From assembly GCA_018268255.1 (NCBI GenBank), contig JAFDWX010000001.1:620001-684000 (forward strand): a stretch of DNA of 64,000 bases, written 5' to 3'. The notes beneath the pieces were generated by a model. It saw only the letters and a program-made list of their open reading frames with translations. It was not told where the DNA came from and did no database searches. Origin of the DNA: Armatimonadota bacterium. Lineage in GTDB: Bacteria; Armatimonadota; Fimbriimonadia; Fimbriimonadales; Fimbriimonadaceae. The translations under genes were made by a program, and so were the position numbers. Shown piece after piece: positions 26,068-35,114 of the stretch (the stretch's first letter is position 1; every line of letters starts with the position of its first letter).

Positions 26068-26205
26068 CCTGAGGTTCGGAACAGACGCCCTCCTTCTCCG
26101 CCGCCGGGCAGAGCTCCGTGGCCGTGGGATTTTGGTGGAAGTGCGAGGTTGAGGTCCACGGAGCGAGGGCGCGGCCTTGGGCGGCGGCGGAGAAGAACCT
26201 TCAGG
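26068..26205. repeat. long GC-rich inverted repeat, possible structured RNA
   Basis: Three nested arm pairs: 26068-26077 with 26195-26205, 26093-26105 with 26183-26195 (13 of 13), and 26113-26121 with 26156-26164 (9 of 9), around a 34-base apical loop. Strikingly GC-rich beside the AT-rich island. No gene here; none of the motifs of 4.5S RNA, tmRNA, RNase P or 6S RNA were recognised. Confidence 0.6.
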
Positions 26206-26277
26206 TGCCCCGAGCCGTCTCCCTTGCGATGGATCTCATCCGCCGAGGATTCCCGGGTTTGAGCCGATATTCATTGG

Positions 26278-26283
26278 TATAAT
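26278..26283 (+). promoter_or_regulatory. -10 box (TATAAT) of tRNA-Ser
   Basis: Consensus TATAAT 12 bases before the mature tRNA 5' end. The -35 region (GGGTTT, 17 bases upstream) is weak. Confidence 0.6.
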
Positions 26284-26295
26284 GCGAAGATCAGC

Positions 26296-26384
26296 GGAGA
26301 GATGGCTGAGTGGTCGAAAGCGCCCGCCTGCTAAGTGGGTATACGGTATCCGTATCTCGGGTTCGAATCCCGATCTCTCCGCCA
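26296..26384 (+). tRNA. tRNA-Ser(GCT)
   Basis: 89 bases with encoded CCA. Acceptor GGAGAGA pairs with TCTCTCC; anticodon loop CTGCTAA gives GCT; a long variable arm (ATACGGTATCCGTAT) and T-arm GGTTCGAATCC are typical of a class II serine tRNA. It flanks the Rhs-remnant island. The downstream gene starts 28 bases later with no terminator between, so it may be co-transcribed. Confidence 0.97.
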
Positions 26385-26412
26385 GGCGACTTTTGACTTC
26401 TGGGAGGCCATC

Positions 26413-27390
26413 GTGAAAATCCTCAAGTCTGCGAGTTTTCTTGCCCTTACCTTTTTGGTCGCCTCCTCGGCTCTCGCCGGATCAGTCGACGCGTACCTCA
26501 AGCTCCGCAAGGCGAACCACATTTCACAGGCCGTGGGCGCTGAGGCGATCAGTACGTTCGTCGGCGAACGAACCATGGAAGTCGCGGGAGTCGTCAAGGG
26601 GGTTATCAAGGGCTCCGAGTTCTCCCACGTGGTGGTTGCCACCGAATCTGGCGACGTCTTTATCAAAGCCAAGGTGGTCCCCGATTGGCTTGGCATGGGT
26701 GATGTTGCCGCGCGGCTGATTATCAAGGCTCAACGCACTGAAGAAATGGGGTCTGTGAAAGCGGAACTCCTTGACTGTGCGCCGGAACGCGACATCGAAA
26801 AATACGATCCGAAGCCTCCCAAGACGGCGAAATCTGGAAAGAACCCGCTCAACGGTCCGATCGGCCAGAGCCCAAAATCCAAGCAGGAAGCAGCCAATTG
26901 GAATCTCCCGGCAAGCGATGCTGCTCCGTACTACGCTTCCTTCATCCGGAGCCAGAACAAAAAGGTGTCTGAGGCGGAAGCGATGCGGATCGCCCAAGGG
27001 ATTATCGGATTCAGCCTCAAGTTCGGCGTGGATGCGCGGCTGATTATGGCGATGGTCCTTTGCGAGAGCAATTTCAACTCGCGAGAGGTAAGCCACACGG
27101 GTGCCACCGGATTGGGCCAGCTCATGCCGGGTACTGCTGCCGGTCTCGGCGTGACGGATTCCTTCAACATCGAGCAAAACCTGTACGGGACCGTAAAGCT
27201 CATCCGAGGGCATATCGACAAATATTCTCAAACCACCGATGGCGACTACGACAAGCTCATCTTGAGCCTTGCCGCCTACAACGCGGGGGGTGGCGCGGTG
27301 AGAAAATATGGCGGAGTGCCTCCATACCGTGAAACGCAGAACTACGTGCGGAAAGTCATGGCTTGGTACAACGCCCTCTGCGGAAGGTGA
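26413..27390 (+). CDS. secreted lytic transglycosylase (SLT domain)
   Basis: 325 residues from the GTG at 26413, which has GGGAGG five bases upstream and gives a clean signal peptide (ILKSASFLALTFLVASSALAG). N-terminal domain of about 130 residues unknown. The C-terminal SLT/goose-lysozyme domain has the catalytic Glu218 in MVLCESNFNS, then GATGLGQLMPGTA and AYNAGGGAVRKYGG and YVRKV. It cuts peptidoglycan glycan strands in the periplasm. Abuts the methyltransferase gene tail to tail with no gap. Confidence 0.92.
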   Translation: MKILKSASFLALTFLVASSALAGSVDAYLKLRKANHISQAVGAEAISTFVGERTMEVAGVVKGVIKGSEFSHVVVATESGDVFIKAKVVPDWLGMGDVAARLIIKAQRTEEMGSVKAELLDCAPERDIEKYDPKPPKTAKSGKNPLNGPIGQSPKSKQEAANWNLPASDAAPYYASFIRSQNKKVSEAEAMRIAQGIIGFSLKFGVDARLIMAMVLCESNFNSREVSHTGATGLGQLMPGTAAGLGVTDSFNIEQNLYGTVKLIRGHIDKYSQTTDGDYDKLILSLAAYNAGGGAVRKYGGVPPYRETQNYVRKVMAWYNALCGR

Positions 27391-28122
27391 TTACTTTCGA
27401 ATCGAAGTGAAGTGAATCCTATCGCTGCGGGTTCTGGGCGGATCGAGAGTATACGAATCGTACGTGCAGATATCCCCAAATCCAGCTCGGTCGAGCAGAT
27501 CGATAATTTCCTCGGTGGTATGCGCCCTTTGGATGTGGGTCTCTTGGTAGAACTGGCCCTCGACCCAAAAATCCATGTTCACCTTGATGATCCGGCTCGA
27601 CTCATTGTAAGAGCCTTTCCACTTGTACTGAACCTTGCTCTTTTTGCGAGTGTCCTGCTGATCGAACATCTTCTGCTCGAACGCGTACGCCGTGTTGAGA
27701 TCAAAAATGAAGCTAGCACCTGGCCGAAGGTGCTCGGATACTCGAGCAAAGCTCTTTCCAAGATGCCCAAGGTCCGTGATGTAGTTGAACGAATCGAAAA
27801 AGGAATAGGCCGCGTCGAACTGCGTTTCGAACCGAAATGAAGCCGCGTCGCAGGCAAGGTAATCGATTTCCCAGCCGAGAGAGGCGGCTTTCGCCTTGGC
27901 TTCTACGATCATCGGCTCGCTGAGATCCACCCCTGCCATTCGATAACCTCGGCGTGCGAGGCATTCCGTTACGTTGCCCGTGCCGCAACAAACGTCGAGG
28001 ATGCGATGGGGTTGAACATCCTGCTGGCACAACAGCAGAAGATAGTATTCGGCCCACATTTCGTAGGGCACTGAACCCATCAATTCATCGTAAAAGGGGG
28101 CAATCGGACCAAAAGACGCCAT
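27391..28122 (-). CDS. class I SAM-dependent methyltransferase
   Basis: 243 residues. Motif I ILDVCCGTGNVTECL, then GVDLSEPM and a C-terminal DxxNY-like region; N-terminal FGPIAPFYDELMG is typical of small-molecule methyltransferases of the UbiE/YcgJ type. Substrate unknown. Divergent from the prepilin gene. Confidence 0.85.
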   Translation of the reverse strand: MASFGPIAPFYDELMGSVPYEMWAEYYLLLLCQQDVQPHRILDVCCGTGNVTECLARRGYRMAGVDLSEPMIVEAKAKAASLGWEIDYLACDAASFRFETQFDAAYSFFDSFNYITDLGHLGKSFARVSEHLRPGASFIFDLNTAYAFEQKMFDQQDTRKKSKVQYKWKGSYNESSRIIKVNMDFWVEGQFYQETHIQRAHTTEEIIDLLDRAGFGDICTYDSYTLDPPRTRSDRIHFTSIRK

Positions 28123-28186
28123 CAGAAACTACATTCAATGATGCCCCAAATGGGGTTAGTTGTGATATTGTGTAAGAAGGACAGAT

Positions 28187-29011
28187 ATGAAAACGTTTGC
28201 AAGTCGCGCATTTACTTTGATCGAGCTACTGGTTGTCATTGCCATCATCGCTATTTTGGCGGCAATCTTGTTCCCGGTCTTCGCCCAGGCGAAGGAAGCC
28301 GCCCTCAAGACCGGATGCCTGTCCAATGCCAAGCAAATCGCCATCGCGCACACGCTCTACAACGATGAGTGGGACGAGACCCTGATGGTCATCAACGATA
28401 TGACGGCAAGCTCCGCCACCCTTTGGGGATGGACTGGCAAACTCAACCCATACGTAAAGACCAAGACACGACAGGACACAGGCGTTTTCAAATGTCCATC
28501 CAGCCGATACCAGTTCGGCTTCATCTTCAACGCGTTTGCCATGAGCTTTACGGGAGGGCCGCTGAAGGACGACAAGGGCACAACCCTGATCTCTCAGGGA
28601 GACAAGAATTCGTCGATGTTCGCCGAGCCAAGCAAAGCAATCCTCGCTTTTGACACTGCGCGCCTGAACGGCATGGAAGCCTCCGGAACCAACACGCTGG
28701 GTTGCTCCTATAAAGGGAACCTCACCAATGCTGCCCAAGGTGATCCGGACGCGACCAACGAGAACTCAATCGAGCCCGATCCTAACGCCGTGTACACCGA
28801 TCCCGACACGAATCAGAAGTACTATCGCAGCGGTTGGTATTGCGCACCGGTGTGCCTATGCATGACCACGTACAACAACCAAAAGATGTACGGCAGCCAC
28901 AGGTTGGGTCAGGTCGTGGTATTCGGGGACAGCCACGCAAAGTACTGGGCGAACTGGCCAGGCAATGAGCCCAAACGAATGGGCTACATGGTTAAGTACG
29001 GCGTGCACTAA
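28187..29011 (+). CDS. prepilin-type protein with N-terminal methylation motif
   Basis: 274 residues. Class III signal [19 protein letters not shown] with Glu+5, then [24 protein letters not shown], the form common in Armatimonadota and Planctomycetes (DUF1559-like). The C-terminal domain has CPSS, the YSLN-like region and [19 protein letters not shown], close to the H-xGGxNxxFxDGHV motif of that family. Secreted through a type IV pilus or type II-like system, plausibly with the ATPase at 32.4-34.1 kb. AAGGA stands before the ATG. Confidence 0.92.
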   Translation: MKTFASRAFTLIELLVVIAIIAILAAILFPVFAQAKEAALKTGCLSNAKQIAIAHTLYNDEWDETLMVINDMTASSATLWGWTGKLNPYVKTKTRQDTGVFKCPSSRYQFGFIFNAFAMSFTGGPLKDDKGTTLISQGDKNSSMFAEPSKAILAFDTARLNGMEASGTNTLGCSYKGNLTNAAQGDPDATNENSIEPDPNAVYTDPDTNQKYYRSGWYCAPVCLCMTTYNNQKMYGSHRLGQVVVFGDSHAKYWANWPGNEPKRMGYMVKYGVH

Positions 29012-30147
29012 TCGAGTTCATTGCCCCACCGTTCGCCTTCGCCGCGCATCTTGCGCCAAGCGTCGCGCCATCGATGGACATCCACCGGATCGATCATCGA
29101 GCGTGGTGTTCGCAGCTCGGCCGGGGGGATGGGCTGCAACGGCTTGGTGACTTCCGTTTGGTACCAATAGGCAACGGTGGAGATTTCAAGCGTCAGACAG
29201 TTGCTGTGCCCATGCTCAATTGATGCTCGCAAGCTCTTCTTGAAACGGATGGGGTCCTCCATGTGGAACCTGTAGCAGTGCGTCCGACCCAACCATCCGA
29301 AGAGTGGATCGCGGTTGATCCGTCCCGGGGCGCGAGCAATTCCGAAATACGGATGCAGATAGTGCTCATCCGGCCCCCACGCGGTGTTGAAGTAATCCTC
29401 AGTTCCCGTGCCGTGGGCAGATCCGGGCCACGGTTCGCCATCCACTAAGAACATGTCGTCGCCTTCGCCGTACCACAAGGGAGTCGGAGAGTTGACAAAG
29501 TAGTTCACGCCAATGTAGTGGCCTTCACCCTCGGCTCGACAGAAAACATAGTTGTTCTCGTCGGTTTGATTTTTCGAGAGGTTGCCCATCCCCCACTCGG
29601 TTTCCCTGTCGCCGTCCTCCGATTCTGGATGGGTGAGCTCCTGGTTGTACCAAGCGTGAAACCGCCCTTTGCCCGCCGGGAGCGTGGAGAATTCGTCGTA
29701 ATCCACGTAAAAATAGAATGCCTTGGTCTCGTGGTCGCTCTGGTTCTCGACCTCGATCCGCGCGCCTTTCTCGAAGGGCATCGGGAAATAGCTAACGAGC
29801 GCGTGCCCTTCTCTCGGAGCAGCAGCGAGCGGCATCGATGCAAAGTTATAGCGCATTCCCCAGCCCTGGCCAAAGAAATCTCCGATCGGAGCCTCGACGC
29901 TGGGGAATGGGCTGCCGTCCCAATACATCCTCAGCACAAGGTTGCGTCGATGCATCGGGTCGTCGCTGGCAATCGTGACCCACATGTGCCGGATAATGCC
30001 TGCGCCTTCGATTTGAGCAAGCGTGTGCGTTTGGCGAGCCGGGATGACATGCCAATCCTCATTGCCGCCCGACACATCGAAACTGCTTTTGCGGCGGCTC
30101 CGTGCGTCAATAATGGTATCGATTTGCGACAAGGGCCCGTGGCTCAT
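29008..30147 (-). CDS. DUF2961 / glycoside hydrolase family 172 protein
   Basis: 379 residues. Signatures of the family: [47 protein letters not shown], and [13 protein letters not shown] with the likely catalytic Glu. Members act on alpha-fructofuranosides or arabinofuranosides. No signal peptide. The ATG at 30147 has TATCGT five bases upstream. Stop codons of this gene and the prepilin gene share CTAA. Confidence 0.88.
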   Translation of the reverse strand: MSHGPLSQIDTIIDARSRRKSSFDVSGGNEDWHVIPARQTHTLAQIEGAGIIRHMWVTIASDDPMHRRNLVLRMYWDGSPFPSVEAPIGDFFGQGWGMRYNFASMPLAAAPREGHALVSYFPMPFEKGARIEVENQSDHETKAFYFYVDYDEFSTLPAGKGRFHAWYNQELTHPESEDGDRETEWGMGNLSKNQTDENNYVFCRAEGEGHYIGVNYFVNSPTPLWYGEGDDMFLVDGEPWPGSAHGTGTEDYFNTAWGPDEHYLHPYFGIARAPGRINRDPLFGWLGRTHCYRFHMEDPIRFKKSLRASIEHGHSNCLTLEISTVAYWYQTEVTKPLQPIPPAELRTPRSMIDPVDVHRWRDAWRKMRGEGERWGNELD

Positions 30148-30152
30148 AGTAA

Positions 30153-30158
30153 ACGATA
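30153..30158 (-). promoter_or_regulatory. -10 box (TATCGT) of the GH172 gene
   Basis: Minus strand, five bases before the ATG at 30147; no ribosome site. Confidence 0.4.
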
Positions 30159-30209
30159 ATTTTCCCCAACGGCATACCCAATTCCTGTCCAATCGGTAAA
30201 ACCATCAAG

Positions 30210-30941
30210 ATGTGCGCAAAAATTCACTTGGAAGCCATAGGCACGAGTCCGAATGACTGCCAAATAGCCGAAGATTGCGGCGCTGATCAGATTGAACTGG
30301 TCGCTGCGATTGAATTGGGTGGACTCACACCGACTTCTGCAGTTGTCGCTCGATGCGTGCAAACCGTCTCGATCCCTGTATATGCCATGGTCCGCATTCG
30401 GGGCGGCGGATTCTGCTATTCGCGGGAGGAAATTGATCTGATGGCTCAAGATTCCCGCACCTGCATGGAAGCGGGAGCAGCGGGAATCGTCTTCGGCGCC
30501 GTAACACCTGCCGGAATGGTGGATCTGGGTGCTTGGAGTCAAATCCTCGATGCGGCGGGTGCTGGCGAACACGGATGCCATCGCGCGTTTGATGCGGTAG
30601 CCGATCGCATTTCGGCTTTGGATCAACTTGTTGCACTGGGCGTGGCTCGCGTCCTCTCAAGCGGCGGCGCAAAGACAGCTCTTCAAGGCTCTCCTCGGCT
30701 CCAAACGCTGATCCAAAATGCCCCCCCGTCCATCACCGTCATGGCGGCTGGTGGAATTCGGTCCCACAACGTGGGGGAAGTTGTTCGCCAGACGGGATGC
30801 ACGATGGTCCACGCAGGTGCCCTGCGGGATGAGAACGACCTCACACCCGCAAGCGAAGTCTCGTACGGAAGCTACAAGGTGGTTGATTCGGGGCAACTGG
30901 CAAGCTTGCGAAATGCGCTCGACAACATCTCGGGTTTGTAG
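30210..30941 (+). CDS. cutC: CutC family protein
   Basis: 243 residues, TIM-barrel. KIHLEAIGTSPNDCQIAEDCGADQIELV, GGLTPTSA, VYAMVRIRGGGFCYS, GIVFGAVTP, HRAFDAV and RVLSSGGAKTA are the family's successive strands. Linked in E. coli to copper tolerance, though the direct role is disputed. Start is divergent from the GH172 gene. Confidence 0.9.
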   Translation: MCAKIHLEAIGTSPNDCQIAEDCGADQIELVAAIELGGLTPTSAVVARCVQTVSIPVYAMVRIRGGGFCYSREEIDLMAQDSRTCMEAGAAGIVFGAVTPAGMVDLGAWSQILDAAGAGEHGCHRAFDAVADRISALDQLVALGVARVLSSGGAKTALQGSPRLQTLIQNAPPSITVMAAGGIRSHNVGEVVRQTGCTMVHAGALRDENDLTPASEVSYGSYKVVDSGQLASLRNALDNISGL

Positions 30942-30981
30942 TTTGGCCTCGGGCCCGACGGCGGAACTCAGAACCGTAGGG

Positions 30982-30987
30982 TAAGTT
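30982..30987 (+). promoter_or_regulatory. -10 box (TAAGTT) of the beta-barrel gene
   Basis: TAAGTT seven bases before the GTG at 30995. Confidence 0.35.
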
Positions 30988-30994
30988 AGCCTGA

Positions 30995-31606
30995 GTGCGA
31001 AAGGCATTCATTCTTGGCATGTGTCTCCTCCAATCCGCGGCCTTTGCGGATCGGTTGATTGAAATTCCCATCGGGCGAAAAATCTACATCGGAACCACCA
31101 AAATTGGCGACCAATGGAATCTCAGGAAAGCTGGTGATCACAAGTTTTCCCTTCGGGCACCAGTCTTGGAGAGCTACGAGATCGAGTTGGAAGGGATCAA
31201 GAGACCTGGCAGGGATTTCCGCGGAACACTTGGAGCTAGCTACCAGCTTGCGGTGCCCATCGTTGACTCGGTGCCTGGCATCTCTATTGGAGTGCGAGAC
31301 GTCGCCAACGAAACTCCAGAGGGCTCCGCAGCATACTTAACCTCAACCTGGCTCATTGGCCTCAATGGGGACACAGTCGCGGATACGCCGGCTAATCTCA
31401 CCCTTGGTCTTGGCACGGGTGGTCTGCGGGGTTTATTTGCGGGGTTCATGCTTCCGCTCGCGCCGCAAGTCCGCTTGATCGGTGAGCACGACACCCATCG
31501 TCTCAGCATGGGATTTGAACTCAGACCGGTTCGCGATCTCCAGTTGCAGTGGGTATTTCGGGAGTCGGAGACTCGGCTCGCAGCGTACTGGACCCTGCGG
31601 TTTTAA
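30995..31606 (+). CDS. putative outer-membrane beta-barrel protein
   Basis: 203 residues from a GTG. Signal peptide (FILGMCLLQSAAFADR) then alternating strands such as SGISIGVRDVANE, AAYLTSTWLI, PANLTLGLGTGGLRGLFAGF, VRLIGEHDTHRLSMGFELRP and a closing strand ending YWTLRF, with a terminal Phe. The style is that of YjbH-like outer-membrane barrels, which implies an outer membrane. Its end overlaps plsC by 86 bases tail to tail. Confidence 0.65.
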   Translation: MRKAFILGMCLLQSAAFADRLIEIPIGRKIYIGTTKIGDQWNLRKAGDHKFSLRAPVLESYEIELEGIKRPGRDFRGTLGASYQLAVPIVDSVPGISIGVRDVANETPEGSAAYLTSTWLIGLNGDTVADTPANLTLGLGTGGLRGLFAGFMLPLAPQVRLIGEHDTHRLSMGFELRPVRDLQLQWVFRESETRLAAYWTLRF

Positions 31607-32246
31607 GAGGTAGCCCGTTGGCCGCGCACAGCGCTTGAATTCGCTCAGCCAGAATGTGTGCGAAGCGCTCCCGATGTTCGCGATCCCCTTCACCCTCCAG
31701 AGCGGTGCCCTCATAGGTGATCGGTTCTCCGTAGGCCACGGTAATTCGATGCCTACGCAATTTTTTGCCTTTGCCCAAGGCAATATGGCTCCCCACGATC
31801 CCCACGGGCACGACCTTGGCTCCAGTCCTTTTGGCAAGCATGGAAACGCCCAAATTGACCGCATTCATGGAAACCCCGTCTCCCCGTGTACCCTCCGGAA
31901 AGACCAAGACCGCTCGGTCTTGCTTGAGAAGTTCAATCGCGGTCTTGATTGCTTCGGTGTCACCGGTGCCTCGCCGGACCGGAAAGGCTCCCAAACTCCG
32001 GATGAGGGGTCCGAAGATCGGCGGCTTGAATAACTCCTCCTTCGCCATAAACGTGAGAGCTCTTCGAGTACCACAGGCGGTCGCGGGAGGGTCGAGATGG
32101 CTTACGTGGTTGGGGGCCAAGATGATGCCGCCGTCCATGGGCACATTGTGCTCGCCGACGGACTTTAGACCGCCGAGCAATCCAAAGAAGGTGCTTTTGA
32201 CAACCCATCGGACCGTCCGATACCACCACGACCCTCGATTCCCCAT
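31521..32246 (-). CDS. plsC: 1-acyl-sn-glycerol-3-phosphate acyltransferase
   Basis: 241 residues. Makes phosphatidic acid. Acyltransferase block I NHVSHLDP (HX4D), block III VFPEGTRG with VSMLAKRTGAKVVPVGI. The start at 32246 (MGNRGSWWYRTVRWVV) is preferred; a TTG at 32273 is possible. The last 28 or so residues overlap the neighbouring barrel gene on the other strand and are low-complexity, which hints at recent C-terminal extension by stop loss. Confidence 0.9.
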   Translation of the reverse strand: MGNRGSWWYRTVRWVVKSTFFGLLGGLKSVGEHNVPMDGGIILAPNHVSHLDPPATACGTRRALTFMAKEELFKPPIFGPLIRSLGAFPVRRGTGDTEAIKTAIELLKQDRAVLVFPEGTRGDGVSMNAVNLGVSMLAKRTGAKVVPVGIVGSHIALGKGKKLRRHRITVAYGEPITYEGTALEGEGDREHRERFAHILAERIQALCAANGLPLKTAGSSTLRAESPTPEIPTATGDREPV

Positions 32247-32373
32247 CTCTGGGAACAAATACCCGAAACTCAACTTGCCGAAGACCGGTGCGTTCAGAAA
32301 CGAGTTATGAACGGAGTGCGGGAACTGACTATTGGCAAGAGCGATCAGGGATCATCGGCACCTGAACGGACAT

Positions 32374-34077
32374 TCACAAATCGTCGAAATAGACAACCCG
32401 GCGAACTTCTTCCAGCGAGGTGACCCCAGACAGCACTCGCTCCAAGGCATCCGCCTGAAGGGTCGAATACTGGGTTCCATCGACGTGCGCACCGATGACT
32501 TCCATGCTGGCTCGCTGAGCGATCAATGACTCCACAGTGCGATCCACCTTGATAATCTCGTGAACCGCGACACGGCCGCGATAGCCTGTGCTGTAACACT
32601 GGTTGCATCCCACGGGGGTGAAGACTGGCTCGTCGGAAATTGGCACGCGATAACGGCTGAACAGCCGAGTTTCCTCATCGGTTAGTGATCGCGGAGCTTT
32701 GCATTTCGGACAGAGCGTTCGTACAAGTCGCTGGGCTTGGACCCCGATCAAACATGTCGCCAGGAGCGAAGGCTCCACACCCATATCCATCAACCGCGGG
32801 ACTGCCGATAGCGCATCGTTGCAGTGCAGGGTGCTAAAGACCATATGTCCAGTAAGAGCAGCCCGGATAGCGGTAGTTGCCGTCTCGCTATCGCGCACCT
32901 CACCGACCAAGATGACGTCGGGGTCTTGCCGCAAAATGGCTCGGAGTTGGGTTGCGAACGTCAGGCCGACTTTTTCATTGACCTGCGATTGGGCAATCCC
33001 GGGAAGTTCGTATTCCACTGGGTCTTCGCATGTCATCACATTGTTGGCACTGGTCTGCACCTCTCTCAAGGCAGAGTAGAGCGTCGTGGTTTTGCCGCTG
33101 CCAGTGGGTCCAGTGACCAAAAATAGCCCATAGGGTTTGTGGATAAGACTTCGGAAGATCTGCAGGTTCGAAGGCGTGAATCCGATCTCCTCCAACGCCT
33201 TCATCGCGACTTGGCGGTCTAGAATTCGCAGCACGATGCGTTGACCGTGGACGTTCGGTAGAACGCTCACACGCACGTCGATTGACCTGCGTCCCAAGGC
33301 GACACTCATTCGACCATCCTGCGGAGCGCGGTACTCAACCACATCCAATTCGCTCATGATCTTGATGCGAGTCACAAGCATGGAATGGAGTTCCTGCGGA
33401 ATTTCTCGGAGTTTGATGAGCTGCCCATCAATGCGGAATCGGACCTCGACTTTGTCCTCGAAAGGTTCAACGTGGATGTCGCTGGCGTGCATCCGGATGG
33501 CGTCGGCCAATATCTGGTTGACGATCCCGATGACTGGCCGCGTCGCTTCCTCGGTCACATCGGTCGCTTTGGGTCCGGACTTGTCGCGAGTCCCCATTTC
33601 CGACATTGCCTGGGCCACATGGCGTTCCATGCCGGATCGGATCGGTTTGCCCGCCGCAAAATCCTCAATGAGAAGCTGCAGGCGCTCCTCGGAAGCTAGG
33701 ACAGGCTCGACCCGCATCCCCGACAGAGCCTTTGCCGCCTCTACAACGTCGTAGGTGGGGCAGTTGCCGTAAGCCACCAACAGCAGGTCACCGCGAACCT
33801 GCACAGGGAGCATCTGGTATTTGACGCAAGCCTCGATGGGGATTCGATGCACGGCGGCCATCTCAGGGGGGTCTTTCTCCAGCATCCATGGGGTCATGTG
33901 GTGCTGCGCCGCCAGAGCATGCAAGAGTTTTTCCTCGCTAATGTAGCCTTGATCGATGAGGATCTGGCCCAATTTTCGCCGGGTTGTGCCTACCAATTGG
34001 TCGGCTTGCTGGAGTTGCTCCTGAGTAATGAGGCGGCGGGCGGCGAGAATTTCTCCGAGCTGGCTTTCGGTCGGCAT
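32374..34077 (-). CDS. GspE/PilB-family secretion ATPase
   Basis: 567 residues. N-terminal MshEN/T2SSE_N domain (GEILAARRLITQEQLQQAD; KLGQILIDQGYISEEKLL), then ATPase with Walker A GPTGSGKTTTLYS, Asp box VMTCEDPVEY, Walker B ILVGEVRDSETA, His box LTGHMVFSTLHCND and the four-Cys zinc site (CPKC, GCNQC). Powers pilus or pseudopilus assembly in the cytoplasm. Lies alone without pilC, pilT or secretin genes. The ATG at 34077 was chosen over an upstream one for its family-like N-terminus. Confidence 0.94.
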   Translation of the reverse strand: MPTESQLGEILAARRLITQEQLQQADQLVGTTRRKLGQILIDQGYISEEKLLHALAAQHHMTPWMLEKDPPEMAAVHRIPIEACVKYQMLPVQVRGDLLLVAYGNCPTYDVVEAAKALSGMRVEPVLASEERLQLLIEDFAAGKPIRSGMERHVAQAMSEMGTRDKSGPKATDVTEEATRPVIGIVNQILADAIRMHASDIHVEPFEDKVEVRFRIDGQLIKLREIPQELHSMLVTRIKIMSELDVVEYRAPQDGRMSVALGRRSIDVRVSVLPNVHGQRIVLRILDRQVAMKALEEIGFTPSNLQIFRSLIHKPYGLFLVTGPTGSGKTTTLYSALREVQTSANNVMTCEDPVEYELPGIAQSQVNEKVGLTFATQLRAILRQDPDVILVGEVRDSETATTAIRAALTGHMVFSTLHCNDALSAVPRLMDMGVEPSLLATCLIGVQAQRLVRTLCPKCKAPRSLTDEETRLFSRYRVPISDEPVFTPVGCNQCYSTGYRGRVAVHEIIKVDRTVESLIAQRASMEVIGAHVDGTQYSTLQADALERVLSGVTSLEEVRRVVYFDDL

Positions 34078-34182
34078 AGCAATCACTGGTGGGCACAACT
34101 TGCCCTGCAATGATTATCGGGTTGCACGGGGCTTGTCCAGAGAGCTTGGATTGCAGACCTGAAATTCTGATCCAGCCTCAGC

Positions 34183-35097
34183 CTAACGCTTGCACAACCC
34201 GAGATTCCCAACTCGGATCCCCAATTGAGTTTCGAGGATGGAAATTACAGATAGCTCCTCGTCGGCATTTGCTGCTAACAACGGCAACCGGACCGCGGCA
34301 TCTCCGATGACTCCCCAGTGCTTCAGGACCCCCTTGTGCACCTGCGGTTGAGGGACCGACCGGATGGTGCTGAGAACTTCTGAGAGCAACTGGAACTTGC
34401 ATTCGGCAGATGCGCGGCTCTCTGGACCACCCCACTCAGAAACTATCTGCGCGAGCCACTGCGGCACCACGTTTGCGGCTCCACTGATGCTCCCCGACCA
34501 CCCGTGCTCCAGCGCTTCAAGAAGGAGTGTCTCGTCTCCAACGAATAGGCGATGGTCCTTGCCTAACGCACTGCGATAGGTTTCTAAATTTTCCCGTTCG
34601 CCACTGCTGTCCTTGAGTCCAGCAAATTGCGGATGTTGGGCTAAACGCTGGAAAATCTCTGCTGAGATTCGAAAGCCGTTGTATTTGGGGAAGTTGTAGA
34701 TCAATACGGGAATCGGAGATTCGTCGAGCAAGGATTCGAGCCAGGCGGCCATCGCCGATTCCTCTACCTTGAAATAAGTTGGCGGCATAACAAGCAACCC
34801 TGCCGCGCCGAACTTTGCAGCCTGGTAGGCCAACCAACGAGCTTCTGTTAAGGCATTGGTCGCAATTCCTAGAAGAATCGGCAAGCCATTCGAAAGCGCT
34901 ACAGCTTCGCGAATGAGGTCTCGCTTTTCCACTGCAGCGAGTGAGGGGCCTTCTCCGTTTGTTCCGGCGACCACCACTCCGGCACAACGGGCCGCCTGGA
35001 AAAATGCGAGCAACCTAGCCACGGAAGGGTAGTCGATCTCGCCCGATTCCGTAAAGGGTGTCACCATCGCGGGCATCACACCCAAAGGCACGCTCAT
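34183..35097 (-). CDS. dihydrodipicolinate synthase/N-acetylneuraminate lyase family aldolase
   Basis: 304 residues. Class I aldolase barrel: MPAMVTPFTESGEID, AGTNGEGPSLA, conserved Tyr in LIYNFPKYNG and the Schiff-base Lys in FAGLKDSSG. NGEG instead of TTGE suggests a substrate other than the DapA one, perhaps a sugar acid; the adjoining divergent glycosidase fits. ATG at 35097 is six bases after TAGAAT. Confidence 0.88.
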   Translation of the reverse strand: MSVPLGVMPAMVTPFTESGEIDYPSVARLLAFFQAARCAGVVVAGTNGEGPSLAAVEKRDLIREAVALSNGLPILLGIATNALTEARWLAYQAAKFGAAGLLVMPPTYFKVEESAMAAWLESLLDESPIPVLIYNFPKYNGFRISAEIFQRLAQHPQFAGLKDSSGERENLETYRSALGKDHRLFVGDETLLLEALEHGWSGSISGAANVVPQWLAQIVSEWGGPESRASAECKFQLLSEVLSTIRSVPQPQVHKGVLKHWGVIGDAAVRLPLLAANADEELSVISILETQLGIRVGNLGLCKR

Positions 35098-35102
35098 ACG
35101 GA

Positions 35103-35109
35103 TATTCTA
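35103..35109. promoter_or_regulatory. overlapping divergent -10 boxes
   Basis: TATTCT (35103-35108, plus strand) lies six bases before the GTG at 35115; TAGAAT (35109-35104, minus strand) lies six bases before the ATG at 35097. The two boxes share five base pairs, so polymerase cannot occupy both at once. Confidence 0.65.
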
Positions 35110-35114
35110 GCCTT

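Noticed and set aside
25563-26159. 198-codon frame covering the 42-base repeats and the hairpin
   Set aside because: Starts with a GTG inside the inverted repeat, has no ribosome site, and the repeat is open in other frames too. Only its end, which meets the next gene's ATG, is of interest.
26340-26384. tRNA-Ser 3' end as an attachment site for the island
   Set aside because: The island lies on the 5' side of the tRNA, no integrase gene is present, and I found no convincing copy of the tRNA 3' end near 18.6 kb (only a short resemblance around 18580).
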